From JBJSXJ01 sp044235425 (GTDB lineage Bacteria; Planctomycetota; Planctomycetia; Pirellulales; Pirellulaceae): a DNA stretch of 64,000 nt. The stretch lies in assembly GCA_044235425.1 (NCBI GenBank), contig JBIIHW010000029.1, positions 8,992 through 72,991 of the forward strand. The letters run 5' to 3'. The first letter of the stretch is position 1. Each line of letters starts with the position of its first letter. The position numbers and the translations under genes are program-made. Under the pieces are notes generated by a model. It did not search any database, was not told where the DNA came from, and saw only the letters and a list, made by a program, of their open reading frames with translations. Positions 28,101 to 36,699 of the stretch are shown here, piece after piece.

Positions 28101-29579
28101 CTCAAATAACACCTGTCGCGCATGCAGTAGATCAAAACAGTCCACGGACTGGGTGTTACGATTTTCTACGAGTGGAATTTCCAGCTCTTGCATGAACCGC
28201 GTGATTGGCATCCAGAAATCATCTCGCACCAGTAGCAAAGCTTGCACCCGCTCCCCGTCGCATTGACGCAGTGCGAGTGCAAGTGAGGAATCAGGTTTTC
28301 CAAGGTTAGCGTGTAACCACTGTTCAAATTGATCGATCACGATCAAGAGTTTACGTTGGCGGGGAATTCCCTGTCCGCGACGAATCAGCTTCAGCGTCTC
28401 CAGGAGAGGCAGTTCACGTGGCAAATCGACGCTCACCCGCCGTATCGCCCGCAGGAGTTGCTGTTCCGTCTCCTCACCCGTCGCTTCAACAAACGCCGGG
28501 ACCACTCGATCGGCCAGTCTCGGCAGAAGCCCCGCCTTGATTAAGGACGACTTACCACAGCCACTGGGTCCATAAACTACCCCCACACTGAACGACTCCG
28601 TAGAACTCGCGTCCTCGATTCGCGTTTTCCAAAATCGCAAAGATTCCGGCAGTCCGTTCTGATCATATGGCCCCGGTAGCAGCCGCAAGAAAAACCGGCG
28701 ATCATCCGAGTCATATGAACGCAGCCCCTTGGGAATGATGGTGGGAACAACAAAACAATTCGCCTCGTCACTCACATGCGTCCAATTTCGCAAATCCGCG
28801 GCCAGATCGCCGGCGCGGGCGTAGCGATCGGTCAGGTTTTTCGCGAGCGCCTTGAGACAGATCCGTTCCAGCTCGGGCGGAATCGAAGGGTTACGTTGTC
28901 GCAGCGGTCGGACTTCGACGGCCCGTATCTCCCCCAGAACATCTTCCCAGGTCAATCCGCGGAACGGCTTGGTCCCCGTTAGAAGCTCATACAACACAAT
29001 GCCCAAACTGAAGATATCGGAGCGACAGTCGATGCGCTGGAATTCGCCTTGCGCCTGCTCGGGACTCATATAAGCTGGCGTGCCCGCCAGTCGACTTTCC
29101 CTGCCCACTTCTTCATGACTGAGCGCCAAGCCGAAGTCCGTGACATAGGGTTGATCACGTCCATCGAGCAAAATATTTTCTGGTTTTATATCACGATGCA
29201 CAATCCCACGATCATGCGTATGCTGCAGTGCGTCCGCTACCTTGGCGATCAGCTGTGCAATCTCGTCAATGGACAGTTTTCTTTGCTGCACGAACGTCAA
29301 CAAATCCTGACCATCAATGAATTTGGAAACGACGTAGCAAGAGCCTGTTTCCGTTCTTCCAGCATCATAAACTGGGACGATGTGAGGATGTCGCAAGCTC
29401 GCTAATACACGCGCCTCGCGCAAATACGTTTCCACCGCGCTAGAACTCTGCAGCAAGCGAGCGTGAGGTTCTTTGAGTGCTACCGGGCGACACAGGTCGA
29501 GATCTTCCGCCAGCCAGACTGTGCCAAAGCCACCTTCACCCAGCTTTTCCAGCTTTCGGTATCGATTGATTTCGGACAT
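25197..29579 (-). CDS. Ser/Thr protein kinase–STAND NTPase–FGE-like membrane protein
   Basis: About 1,460 residues with an intact Hanks-type kinase domain. Numbered from the longer frame (minus five for the chosen start): glycine loop GEGGFG (19–24), Lys41, HRDIKPEN (133–140), DFG (153–155) and GTPAYMSPEQ (171–180). A STAND-type NTPase follows, with Walker A GPSGCGKSS (342–350), Walker B LLIVID (416–421) and 'LTHDYLVPALRNWL', then a membrane span, HEAT-like helices and an FGE-sulfatase-like domain at the C-terminus. The topology places the kinase and NTPase in the cytoplasm and the FGE-like domain outside. The FGE-like end lacks the first of the usual cysteine pair, so a ligand-binding role is more likely than catalysis. 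The ATG at 29579 has AGGA 7 bases upstream. It lies 113 bases upstream of the pseudokinase paralogue and is probably cotranscribed. Confidence 0.9.
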   Translation of the reverse strand: MSEINRYRKLEKLGEGGFGTVWLAEDLDLCRPVALKEPHARLLQSSSAVETYLREARVLASLRHPHIVPVYDAGRTETGSCYVVSKFIDGQDLLTFVQQRKLSIDEIAQLIAKVADALQHTHDRGIVHRDIKPENILLDGRDQPYVTDFGLALSHEEVGRESRLAGTPAYMSPEQAQGEFQRIDCRSDIFSLGIVLYELLTGTKPFRGLTWEDVLGEIRAVEVRPLRQRNPSIPPELERICLKALAKNLTDRYARAGDLAADLRNWTHVSDEANCFVVPTIIPKGLRSYDSDDRRFFLRLLPGPYDQNGLPESLRFWKTRIEDASSTESFSVGVVYGPSGCGKSSLIKAGLLPRLADRVVPAFVEATGEETEQQLLRAIRRVSVDLPRELPLLETLKLIRRGQGIPRQRKLLIVIDQFEQWLHANLGKPDSSLALALRQCDGERVQALLLVRDDFWMPITRFMQELEIPLVENRNTQSVDCFDLLHARQVLFEFGKAYGHLPNDERDLTPQQITFIDQAIRGLADEEQVISIRLALFADMMKGRNWDPATLAELHDQGGVGVLWLEETFSGRSASPSNRYHRDAAQAALRALLPDPSTNLKGHRRGDDELRAASGYLEDAAEYDELINILDQQTRLITPVIDDGQSPSYQLTHDYLVPALRNWLTQKQRETRHGRAGLRLEELSSIWTKQREYRYLPSLREYVGIYVLTGSKNWTAAQRAMMKQATRWHGTQVAMTILVVALLSWFAVEWRGRVEQRRVVTQVQGMAAALATADPGQLSGVIRELWKEPSLAKQSLTPLLTKPVDSVQGQRTLLHARMAAVSHDSAQIEPLLQELLSGRVHYAIAIREQLRPWAGQLIPRLRDVLQDETVPINHRFRAALALVDYVPAQEYESWKSEDLQLIAQQLVKLNTEFLPQVRAALWPVRRQLLPELERLFSAADVNESERLRAAQAIADYASEDKVILCRLLTKATPQQFQLLYPLVAGQATPAALAELSRIAATLPPEDLKPFDRINFGETRANAAVILLRLQAYESGMKAFDWKDDPESLTKFASHIRPRGVTAELLLDWLEWFPETPTDRRSINTCYALLLALGEFELAEIPSSRQEATIARIAEWYAHHPSSTIHGVAGWLLRNWGQTKRATEIDQTPVPYSPDREWFTLAVTVTSHWSPVKVDPEAIRLPAQTFYYTFVVFPPGDYQIGTTDDELVRETDEGFMTARLTRPFAMLDREITTAELIALSNDFVEPNRTVNRELGDVGGAVNWYGSVGFCRWLGMHMGIPELDQAYVAPESLDADSYPRETHPLLTWAPRDWPLNLDKRGFRLPTEAEWEIAGRAGTRTAYSFGGDNRQLSRFGWFQENSGQRMHAPRQLRPNFRGLFDMHGNAWEWVHDWHHNHDVPLVVDPHKWTARFLRNRHGGTYDHAADVCRSGNRDLEGPLGSGVSQGLRLALTLPKNTAAKPDP

Positions 29580-29672
29580 GCTCTGGTCCTGCAATCCTTG
29601 CCCAGGAGAATCACCGACGGGGATCCTGCTTTCGTTCGTCAGACATTTTCTATCACGCCTGAAAAACTCAAC

Positions 29673-31859
29673 TCAGCCTGTAGTTTGCACTGCCTGGACC
29701 TGGATTTCAATCGATTTGAACGCCGGAGTTTTTGAACGGGGATCGACGGCCGTCGGAATCAACGGATTGGCCTCTGGGTAATACATCACTGCATTACCGG
29801 CTCGTACATCAAACGGCCTTGCCAGCAAATACTGCACCTCGCCAACAGTACTTTTTACATTGACTCGCTGATCGGGTTGAAGTCCGAGTCGCTGTAGGTC
29901 CGCAGGATTCATCAAAATCACATCGCGTCGTTCCTGGCCGCGATAAAGATCATACGAGTCGTATACCACGCTGTTAAATTGCCCCTCGGATCGTACGGTC
30001 ATCAAGCGCAAGCGCTGGGTATCCCGTGCTAACGGCGGTACCTGGATCGCACTGAATTGGGCCCGTCCCGTCGCAGTCGGAAACTGATAGTTACGAATAG
30101 CGCGCCCCGGCACATGAAACTCTTTCCCCTGTCCATCTAAGCTCGCCAGCCGCTCATACTCGGGAACAAGCTCGGCAATCAAGGCACGAATCGCCGCATG
30201 AGATTCCAGTCGTTTCCAATCAATCGCCGAGTCGCTGGGGAGAAGCTGCTGGCCGAGGGCCGCGAGGAGCGAAACTTCGCTGCGCGGTCCGACATGACGT
30301 GCTGGCCCACCTTCGCTCAGGCGTACATAACTGAACATCGACTCCTGAGTCGTTGCTTGCGACTCTTCGTCGCGCGGCAACACGGGCAGAATCATGGTCT
30401 CCTTCGCCAAGCCCCAGGCATGTCCCGTGTTGAGAGTGGTGGATAGATAAACGAGCGTCTGTAGCTTTCCTAGTACCCGGCTCGCACGCGGCGCATCTGG
30501 ATTACTACCATAGAGATTACCTCCGAGACAAAAAGCGAAATCCATCTCACCCCGCTCGGCGGCATCCATGCAGGCCATCGTGTCGTAGCCTGGTGAAGCG
30601 GGTGGCGGTTCTCCCAACCTGGCCTCCCAGCGCTCCAATAACGCTTGCTTGAGTGCCGGGGAAACTCCCACCGTTCCTAAACCTTGCACATTGCTATGTC
30701 CCCGAATAGGCATCAATCCGGCACCCTCGCGACCAGCCATGCCGCGTAGCAGCGCCAGGTTCGCGATCATGCGCACATTATCCGTTCCGTGTAAGTGATG
30801 AGTGATTCCCATACACCAACCAATCACCACATTTTTCGCGCGGGCATAGGCAGCGGCTACTCGCGTCATCTCAGCGCGCGTCACACCCGATTGCTCTTCC
30901 AACTCCGCCCAACTGCGCTGCTCCAGTGATTCTCGTAACGCCGCAAAACCTTCCGTATGCCGCTCGATAAATTCCGTATCATGAGAATTCGTAGCAAGAA
31001 TCTGCTTGGCGATACCTTGTAGCACCGCAATATCACCGCCAATGTGAGGTTGCAGATAGTCGTTCGCGATCTCCGATCCGAATAACAAACTGCGCACATC
31101 ACTCGGTACCCGAAAGCGGAGCAGTCCGAGCTCCTTGACCGGATTAATGACAATCACTCGACCACCGCGACGTCGCAGTTTCATGAGCTCGCGCATGAGC
31201 CGAGGATGATTGGAAGCGGGATTGGCACCGATGAGGATATAGAGATCGGCATGCTCCAGATCCTCCAGGCGAATCGTACCGGCACCACTGCCGATGGACT
31301 GCCCCAAGCCCACACCGCTCGCCTGATGACAGTAATAGGAACAATTGTTGACGTAATTCGTGCCCCAGCGGCGAGCGAGCAGTTGCAGCAAGAAGCCCGC
31401 TTCATTGGAACTGCGTCCACTCGCATAGAAAAAACTGCGCAGTGGTCCCGCTGCGCGCATCGACGACGTCACTCGGTCAAGCGCTTCTTCCCACGAGATC
31501 GGCTCGTAGGACTGAGCACCAGGTCGAGCGATCAGGGGCGTGACCAACCGACCACTCGCTTCCAGCTGCAGTGAGTCCAGAGCTCGCAGGCGATCTAAAT
31601 TCCATTTGGAAAAGAATTCGGTCGGAATAGCCGCCTGCATATCCGAGGCCATGGCTTGAAACGATTTCTTGCACACCTCGGGAAAATACCCCGCCTCGTT
31701 AACCATGCCTCCCAGTTGCCCACCCATTCCCACCGCACAAGTCTTGCACGAGTTGGCTGAACGCATCGCACGCCACATCTTCCACCAACCAACCCGTCGA
31801 GCCAGTCGCAGACTGTAGAGAATTGCTGGCCAACCACCGCCACTTCCTGGTCGCTTCAT
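29673..31859 (-). CDS. Molybdopterin-dependent oxidoreductase (FdhF/YdeP-like)
   Basis: About 728 residues of the molybdopterin-guanine-dinucleotide oxidoreductase superfamily, nearest by eye to the formate-dehydrogenase-like YdeP group. Near the start 'NSCKTCAVGMGGQLGG' and a later 'EVCKKS' give a three-cysteine pattern where related enzymes bind an iron–sulfur cluster. The cofactor core shows 'YASGRSSNEAGFLLQLLARRWGT', 'ILIGANPASNHPRLM', 'MAGREGAGLMPIRGHSNVQG' and the C-terminal 'LMTVRSEGQFNSVVYDSYD' with 'VMYYPEANPLIP'. The substrate is unknown. It is the last gene of an operon with a small unknown protein and a site-2 protease. The ATG at 31859 follows AAGGAAGG; the extension to 32105 only reads the preceding gene in another frame. 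Confidence 0.82.
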   Translation of the reverse strand: MKRPGSGGGWPAILYSLRLARRVGWWKMWRAMRSANSCKTCAVGMGGQLGGMVNEAGYFPEVCKKSFQAMASDMQAAIPTEFFSKWNLDRLRALDSLQLEASGRLVTPLIARPGAQSYEPISWEEALDRVTSSMRAAGPLRSFFYASGRSSNEAGFLLQLLARRWGTNYVNNCSYYCHQASGVGLGQSIGSGAGTIRLEDLEHADLYILIGANPASNHPRLMRELMKLRRRGGRVIVINPVKELGLLRFRVPSDVRSLLFGSEIANDYLQPHIGGDIAVLQGIAKQILATNSHDTEFIERHTEGFAALRESLEQRSWAELEEQSGVTRAEMTRVAAAYARAKNVVIGWCMGITHHLHGTDNVRMIANLALLRGMAGREGAGLMPIRGHSNVQGLGTVGVSPALKQALLERWEARLGEPPPASPGYDTMACMDAAERGEMDFAFCLGGNLYGSNPDAPRASRVLGKLQTLVYLSTTLNTGHAWGLAKETMILPVLPRDEESQATTQESMFSYVRLSEGGPARHVGPRSEVSLLAALGQQLLPSDSAIDWKRLESHAAIRALIAELVPEYERLASLDGQGKEFHVPGRAIRNYQFPTATGRAQFSAIQVPPLARDTQRLRLMTVRSEGQFNSVVYDSYDLYRGQERRDVILMNPADLQRLGLQPDQRVNVKSTVGEVQYLLARPFDVRAGNAVMYYPEANPLIPTAVDPRSKTPAFKSIEIQVQAVQTTG

Positions 31860-31897
31860 CGTGCTCCAACCTTCCTTCCCTGCTATCGAGCCAGTTC

Positions 31898-32395
31898 CTA
31901 GTTTTTGGTTTTGGCGTGCGGGCGCGATGCCACTTGCAACGGACGCGGTAAACTCTGCAGCCACCGGATCACTCGTCCCCGGACATCCGCCTCCGCGGGC
32001 ACCTGCCCCACGGTCATAAAAGCCTGAGCTTGAATCTGCTGGAGGATCTCCTCGAGCTGGGACTGTGCTTGGAGCAGCCATTGCCGCTGCCGCTCCACAC
32101 TCCACTCATCCCGTACTAACTCGACACCCCTCCGATCGCTACGCTGACGATCAAGAGCGACGATTCGCCCGGCTTCTGCCTTCAGCATCTGACCTTGATC
32201 GAACGCGCGCCGCAGCTGCCCCATGCTCGTAAACTGCAGGACATAGTCGGCACCAACGTAGAGTGATCCGCCGCCGTCGCGACGGAAACCAATGACGAGC
32301 GACCAGTTGTCGCCGGGCCTACGCAGCTCGATCCGTTCGCCCAGCGCCGTCGCTTCGCGTAACAAATCTTCTCGTGGTTCTTCCTGACGAGCCAT
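31898..32395 (-). CDS. Conserved hypothetical protein
   Basis: A 165-residue soluble protein with no signal peptide. The N-terminal half is beta-rich ('RIELRRPGDNWSLVIGFRRDGGGSLYVGADYVLQF'). The C-terminal half is a charged helix that ends in a basic tail, and may form a coiled coil (about residues 95–125). No catalytic motif is visible. It starts 9 bases after the M50 protease stop and ends 38 bases before the molybdopterin oxidoreductase, so all three are probably one transcript. It could be an accessory or assembly factor for either neighbour. I do not recognise the family. Confidence 0.7.
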   Translation of the reverse strand: MARQEEPREDLLREATALGERIELRRPGDNWSLVIGFRRDGGGSLYVGADYVLQFTSMGQLRRAFDQGQMLKAEAGRIVALDRQRSDRRGVELVRDEWSVERQRQWLLQAQSQLEEILQQIQAQAFMTVGQVPAEADVRGRVIRWLQSLPRPLQVASRPHAKTKN

Positions 32396-32404
32396 CGGGG
32401 GAAA

Positions 32405-33535
32405 TCAACGCCGATTACGATAACGAGCGCTCGCACGCTCTAAGATCCGCCACTCCTGCGTCGTCAATTGCTCCCGGCCTAATTGATGGAGCCGAGCTAG
32501 AACCTCATCGAGTCGAGCGTCGTCGTCCTCGACCAGCTCACTCGACGACTCCGCTGCCGGCACCGGATAACGAGACTCTTCCGCCCAGGCCTCCGCTGAC
32601 TCCCGCCCCACCTCCGCCTCCTGGGGCACACTCTCCTGCGGAACACTCCCCGGCGGCGATGAAGCCAGCTCTCGACTGGCAGAACGGCGGGCGGAAGTGC
32701 GCTCCGTCCAAATCGTCGTTGGCACCCAGCGGCGCTCCCAAGCTTCGATCCAAATTCGTCGCTCTTCATGCCGCGCACCAAAGAAGATGAAGAGCCCTAA
32801 AAACACACAGGCGAACCATAAAGGGAAGGGATAACGCGCGGGATAGTCACTCACATACCAGCCGACGAAGACCAGCAAAATACCGGCCACTTTCGCCAAA
32901 TTGGTGATCGCCAAACCTGTCTTTTCCGCATCCCAAGAAGGCAATCGATAACGCAGCGCCGCTCGCAAAAGCGGCCCTCCATCAAATGGATCGGCAGGTA
33001 ATAAATTCACCAAAAACAAACACCAGTTCACCCAGAATCCCAGCGATATCGCCGTCTCTAAATCGACCGGTGATTGCAATCCCACATGGTCTGGATCAAG
33101 CGGATTCGCCAGTCCGGTGAAATCGTGCTGATGCCCCAGATACAACAGCCATGGGGCAAACACCAACCAGCTCAGCAGTAAATTCGCCGCCGGACCAGCA
33201 GCGTGAACTAATAAATCCACCCGCGGATCTTTCATGACCGGTCGCGGAGCTAATCCACCCAACGGTCCAATCACAACCTCCTCCACCTTCCCGCCAACCC
33301 AGCGCAGCATGAAGAGATGGGCAATTTCATGCCACAACACACTGAAGTAGAGCACCATCAAGCCCGTGACCGTCAGCCACGTAACGCTCTGCTCAGCATG
33401 CGAACTAGACAACTCGCGCAAGAACTGCGCGACATAAAGACACCCAATGGCCAGGCCGATGAACAAAACGTGCAAACGAAACGGTACGCCGAACCAGTTT
33501 CCCAGTCCTATGCTCCAAGTACCATTGTCTCGCAT
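32405..33535 (-). CDS. Site-2 protease family protein (M50 zinc metalloprotease)
   Basis: A 376-residue integral-membrane protease that would cut membrane-bound substrates inside the bilayer. The zinc motif HEIAH is at residues 69–73 in a hydrophobic helix, and the third ligand motif 'NLLPADPFDGG' (Asp185) is in a later span. Several membrane spans precede a cytoplasmic C-terminal tail of about 130 residues that is acidic and low in complexity. Proteases of this kind release membrane-tethered sigma factors or anti-sigma factors, or clear signal-peptide remnants; the target here is unknown. It is first in an operon with the small unknown protein and the molybdopterin oxidoreductase. Confidence 0.88.
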   Translation of the reverse strand: MRDNGTWSIGLGNWFGVPFRLHVLFIGLAIGCLYVAQFLRELSSSHAEQSVTWLTVTGLMVLYFSVLWHEIAHLFMLRWVGGKVEEVVIGPLGGLAPRPVMKDPRVDLLVHAAGPAANLLLSWLVFAPWLLYLGHQHDFTGLANPLDPDHVGLQSPVDLETAISLGFWVNWCLFLVNLLPADPFDGGPLLRAALRYRLPSWDAEKTGLAITNLAKVAGILLVFVGWYVSDYPARYPFPLWFACVFLGLFIFFGARHEERRIWIEAWERRWVPTTIWTERTSARRSASRELASSPPGSVPQESVPQEAEVGRESAEAWAEESRYPVPAAESSSELVEDDDARLDEVLARLHQLGREQLTTQEWRILERASARYRNRR

Positions 33536-33650
33536 GATGCACCCTGCCCTTCTCCCTCAAGTCGCATTATCCTAGCCCAGCCTGGCCCGGAGAGGCAACG
33601 ACTTTTTTTGAATCCCGCCCACACCCGATTCGCCATCAGCAATCTCCACC

Positions 33651-34190
33651 ATGAACCACTCCAGCTCCACCACGACCGAAGGCTCCACCCTGCTCACTTG
33701 TCGACGATTTCACGTCGTGGAACTCACGACAACCACCCCTGCCGGGGAGCGTCGTCAGCGTCAAGTCGTACGACATCCGGGTTCGGTCGTCATCCTGCCA
33801 CTGGTAAGCGACAACCAAATCTGTCTGATTCGTAACTATCGCCCTTCCGTCAATAAGACGCTCATCGAATTGCCCGCCGGCACGCTGGAACCCAATGAGC
33901 CGCCCCGCGAGACTGCGCTCCGGGAACTCATCGAAGAAACCGGCTATCGCTGTCAGGAACTGGAAGAACTACACCAGTTTTACGCCGCTCCCGGCATTCT
34001 TGATGAGCGTATGCACCTCTTTGTCGCACGCGGTTTGACCGCCGGCGATACGGCGCGCGAGCCGGGTGAGGAGATCGAGAACCTCGTGCTGACTTGGGAC
34101 GAAGCCCTGCAGCTGATTACCACTCGGCAAATTGAAGATGCTAAGACGATCCTGGGCCTGCTGCTCTACCGCCAACTGCACCGCAAATGA
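33651..34190 (+). CDS. NUDIX hydrolase (ADP-ribose pyrophosphatase type)
   Basis: A 179-residue NUDIX enzyme that hydrolyses a nucleoside diphosphate linked to another moiety. The NUDIX box GX5EX7REUXEEXGU is complete at residues 77–99 (from GTLEPNE to REL-IEETGY). The upstream 'ICLIRNYRPSVNKTLIELPAG' is typical of the ADP-ribose/ADP-sugar pyrophosphatase subgroup, so ADP-ribose or a similar sugar nucleotide is the likely substrate. It is divergent from the M50 operon and convergent with the RmlD-like gene. Between it and that gene is a 16-base perfect palindrome (34210–34225). Confidence 0.9.
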   Translation: MNHSSSTTTEGSTLLTCRRFHVVELTTTTPAGERRQRQVVRHPGSVVILPLVSDNQICLIRNYRPSVNKTLIELPAGTLEPNEPPRETALRELIEETGYRCQELEELHQFYAAPGILDERMHLFVARGLTAGDTAREPGEEIENLVLTWDEALQLITTRQIEDAKTILGLLLYRQLHRK

Positions 34191-34209
34191 AAAGCACGCT
34201 CCAGGCGCC

Positions 34210-34225
34210 CCGCGCCTAGGCGCGG
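34210..34225. other. 16-base perfect palindrome between convergent genes
   Basis: The sequence CCGCGCCTAGGCGCGG is a perfect palindrome with no loop, in the 68-base gap between the convergent NUDIX and RmlD-like genes. With the flanking GGCGCC and GGAGCC it can extend into a short stem. It may be a weak bidirectional terminator, but there is no T tract, so this is uncertain. Confidence 0.4.
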
Positions 34226-34258
34226 AGCCGGAGGCGATCACCGAACTCATCGAGCCCC

Positions 34259-35422
34259 TTACCAGACACCGCCCGAATCCAGCGGATTACGATACAAGAG
34301 CTCGGCGAGCTTAGTCGGCGAGCCGGGACGGTCACCACCACGCTCGTGATGCCATTGGGGATGATCCGGCACGAGTTCTTCATGCCACGGCCAGGGATCA
34401 ACCGGCTGGTATCCCAGCGCCGCGGCAAGCTTACTGGAATCCATCGTCACGTCGCCTGCTCGTGGCGGTATTGGACCGGCTTGATGACGCCAACAACCTT
34501 GCAAGTGAGTGGGATCGTAACCGCCCACTCGATTCACGATTTGACCAATTTGGTAGAGCGTAAGTCGCCGTGGTCCTCCCACGTGATAGATGCCCGCCAA
34601 AGGCCGCTGCAACAGCGCCGCGAAGACGCGATTCAAACAGTCCGTATAACTTGGCGTACGTACCTCATCATAAAACAAGGTCGCCGGTTTTGCTTTCTTG
34701 AAGCGAGATTGAATCCAATCGATCGCTCCGGCATGTCCATTAAAACTAACTCCCATCGGCAGCGAGATCCGCAGAATGGCCGCCGCCGGCCGTTGCCTCA
34801 CGACTAGCTCCTCTGCCGCCACCATCATCGCTCCATAGACCGTCACCGGATCCGTCGGCTCATCCTCTTGATAGAGCCCACCATCCCGTCCGGAATAAAC
34901 CAGGTCCACCGACAGATGCACCAAACGAGCCTCCGGTGATAGCTGCTCTAAGAGATTGGCCGTGCCCGCTACGTTGACCTGCCGCGCCAGCTGATGGTCG
35001 TACTCACATGACTTCAGCTTACAAAGACCTTCGCAATTCAGCACGGCACGAAACTGATAACGATCCAGCAGGCGTCCCAGCGCGACGCGATCATGCGTGT
35101 CACAGGGCTCGATGCCGTCTCCCTTCAAGCGCCAATTGTCGGCACGGCGAGTGCCAATGACCTGGCCCGGATACTGCCGCTGAAAGAAACGAAACGCATT
35201 GTAACCCGCGACCCCCGCGATGCCGGTTACCAGCAGCGGTAATGGTAACGACGCCGATTGCTCCAGCCGCTCCGCCGCCTGCGGCGATTCCGGCTGCGGC
35301 TGTTTCCGCTGCGGCGGCGGCTGTTTCTGCTGCGGCGGCGGCTGTTTCTGCTGCGGCGGTTCCGACTCGGAACCGCGTCGCGGCTGTCCCGAGCGGGACG
35401 CTTCCTCACCCTCACCCACCAT
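34259..35422 (-). CDS. dTDP-4-dehydrorhamnose-reductase-like (RmlD-type) SDR with Q/P-rich N-terminus
   Basis: About 387 residues. The SDR part begins at 'LLVTGIAGVAGYNAF' (a GxxGxxG variant) and continues with 'LNCEGLCKLKSCEYD', 'VHLSVDLVYSGRDG' (Ser/Thr of the active site) and 'VYGAMMVAAEE' in the place of YGxxK. The lysine of the YxxxK pair is not obvious here (Y-G-A-M-M), so reductase activity is uncertain. Before the domain lies a Gln/Pro/Lys-rich tail of about 60 residues, encoded partly by a 21-base tandem repeat. The ATG at 35422 has AGGAG 6 bases upstream and is preferred over 35506. The C-terminus is Pro- and His-rich. Confidence 0.75.
   Translation of the reverse strand: MVGEGEEASRSGQPRRGSESEPPQQKQPPPQQKQPPPQRKQPQPESPQAAERLEQSASLPLPLLVTGIAGVAGYNAFRFFQRQYPGQVIGTRRADNWRLKGDGIEPCDTHDRVALGRLLDRYQFRAVLNCEGLCKLKSCEYDHQLARQVNVAGTANLLEQLSPEARLVHLSVDLVYSGRDGGLYQEDEPTDPVTVYGAMMVAAEELVVRQRPAAAILRISLPMGVSFNGHAGAIDWIQSRFKKAKPATLFYDEVRTPSYTDCLNRVFAALLQRPLAGIYHVGGPRRLTLYQIGQIVNRVGGYDPTHLQGCWRHQAGPIPPRAGDVTMDSSKLAAALGYQPVDPWPWHEELVPDHPQWHHERGGDRPGSPTKLAELLYRNPLDSGGVW
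35300..35362. repeat. 21-base tandem repeat inside the RmlD-like gene
   Basis: Three near-identical 21-base units (CTGTTTCTGCTGCGGCGGCGG and variants) sit within the N-terminal Q/P-rich segment of the RmlD-like gene. They keep the reading frame and encode a P-P-P-Q-Q-K-Q repeat on the minus strand. Confidence 0.85.
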
Positions 35423-35631
35423 CACGCACTCCTGTCCCTCAAGCTGCAACTCATTCGTCACCCCAGCGGCAACGACGCTTCGCTTCGTAAACCGCTCGAG
35501 CGGCATCCAACCTCACCAGTCATGCCGCGGAATTCAGCGTCAACACTCGCGATTTCAACGGCCCGCCGCTAGACTCAACTTAAACCGAATTGCTGTCCGG
35601 CGACAGGACCACGCGACAGGACCACCTTCTC

Positions 35632-36699
35632 ATGCACTTTCTCACCCCCACCTGCGACGACCTCCGTCGCTCGACGTCGACCGCGTGGGTTAATGGTGGC
35701 CGCAGAGCGATCGGGAGACCGCGTCTACGTCGCACGACGCTGCTGATCATCGCCGTTTTCGCTGGGATCAATCTAGCCTTGCCGAGCAGCCATGGGCAGT
35801 CGAAGGACGAGGAGCGTGCCTTGGCCGCCGAACTGGTAGGGCTCATCGAACATCTGGATTCCAACCGCTTCAGTGACCGCCAGCTGGCCACTCGACGCCT
35901 GCGTGAACTGGGGGAATCAGCTTATCCAGCGCTGCTGGCGGCCGGGCAGCATGCGTCGCCGGAAGTGCGGAGTCGCGCGAGCTGGATCTTGCGCGATTCC
36001 CAGGAACGAGTGATTAAAGCGGCGTTCATCGAATTCAGTCGTCTACCGGACGCTAAACTCGACATCGAGCAAGGCATGTGGCTGATCTCGCGGCTGCTCA
36101 ACCCCGCCGCTCAACGCCAGCCGATCACCGACCGGCTCGACGAGCTGGCGAAACTGGTCCGCCGCAAGCTTGGCGACCGTGTGGACCCGGCCACTGCCGA
36201 TCCCTTGCTGGTCCTGCAAGCGATTCGTTCCACGCTGTTTGAAGACGAGCAGTTTGGTGGAGCGCTGCGTGATTACCGTCATCCGGCGAATAGTTCGCTG
36301 GAGCAAGTCCTGGAGCGCCGTCGCGGCTTACCGATTGTGTTGTCGCATCTGGTCATCGCCGTGGGTGAACGGCTGCGATTGCCGCTGGTGGGCCTGCCGC
36401 TGGGGGGCCGTTACATGGTGCGCTATGAAGGGCGTCGTGGACCGGTCGGTTTTGAACCGGTGGATCGCTTTATGGATCCCTTCGATAGCGGCAAAATCTA
36501 CGCTCAAGCCGAAGATCTGGTGCGTGCCTTTCCCGGCTTGACCGCCGAGGATCTGCCGCCTCCTACGACGAATCGGCTGATTCTCGTCCGCATGCTCAAC
36601 AACCTGGAATCGCACCTCTATGACCAGGGCGATGTGGTTCGCGGGGAGCTGGCCTTGGGCTGCAAAATCATCTTGGCGCAGGAATCCGACAGCGAGTAA
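35632..36699 (+). CDS. SirB1-like/transglutaminase-like protein with signal anchor
   Basis: About 355 residues. The N-terminus is basic and leads into a hydrophobic segment ('TLLIIAVFAGINLALPSSHGQ'), so it is probably exported or anchored. A helical part with HEAT-like 'LDSNRFSDRQLATRRLRELGE' follows. Residues about 215–330 match the SirB1 domain: 'NSSLEQVLERRRGLPIVLSHLVIAVGERLRLPLVGLPLGG' and 'FEPVDRFMDPFDSGK'. SirB1 domains are often catalytically inactive transglutaminase-like folds. The role is unknown. The first ATG is taken as start; a TTG at 35590 is possible. Confidence 0.75.
   Translation: MHFLTPTCDDLRRSTSTAWVNGGRRAIGRPRLRRTTLLIIAVFAGINLALPSSHGQSKDEERALAAELVGLIEHLDSNRFSDRQLATRRLRELGESAYPALLAAGQHASPEVRSRASWILRDSQERVIKAAFIEFSRLPDAKLDIEQGMWLISRLLNPAAQRQPITDRLDELAKLVRRKLGDRVDPATADPLLVLQAIRSTLFEDEQFGGALRDYRHPANSSLEQVLERRRGLPIVLSHLVIAVGERLRLPLVGLPLGGRYMVRYEGRRGPVGFEPVDRFMDPFDSGKIYAQAEDLVRAFPGLTAEDLPPPTTNRLILVRMLNNLESHLYDQGDVVRGELALGCKIILAQESDSE

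Noticed and set aside
31860..32105. N-terminal extension of the molybdopterin oxidoreductase
   Set aside because: It overlaps the preceding gene in another frame; the ATG at 31859 has a good ribosome-binding site.
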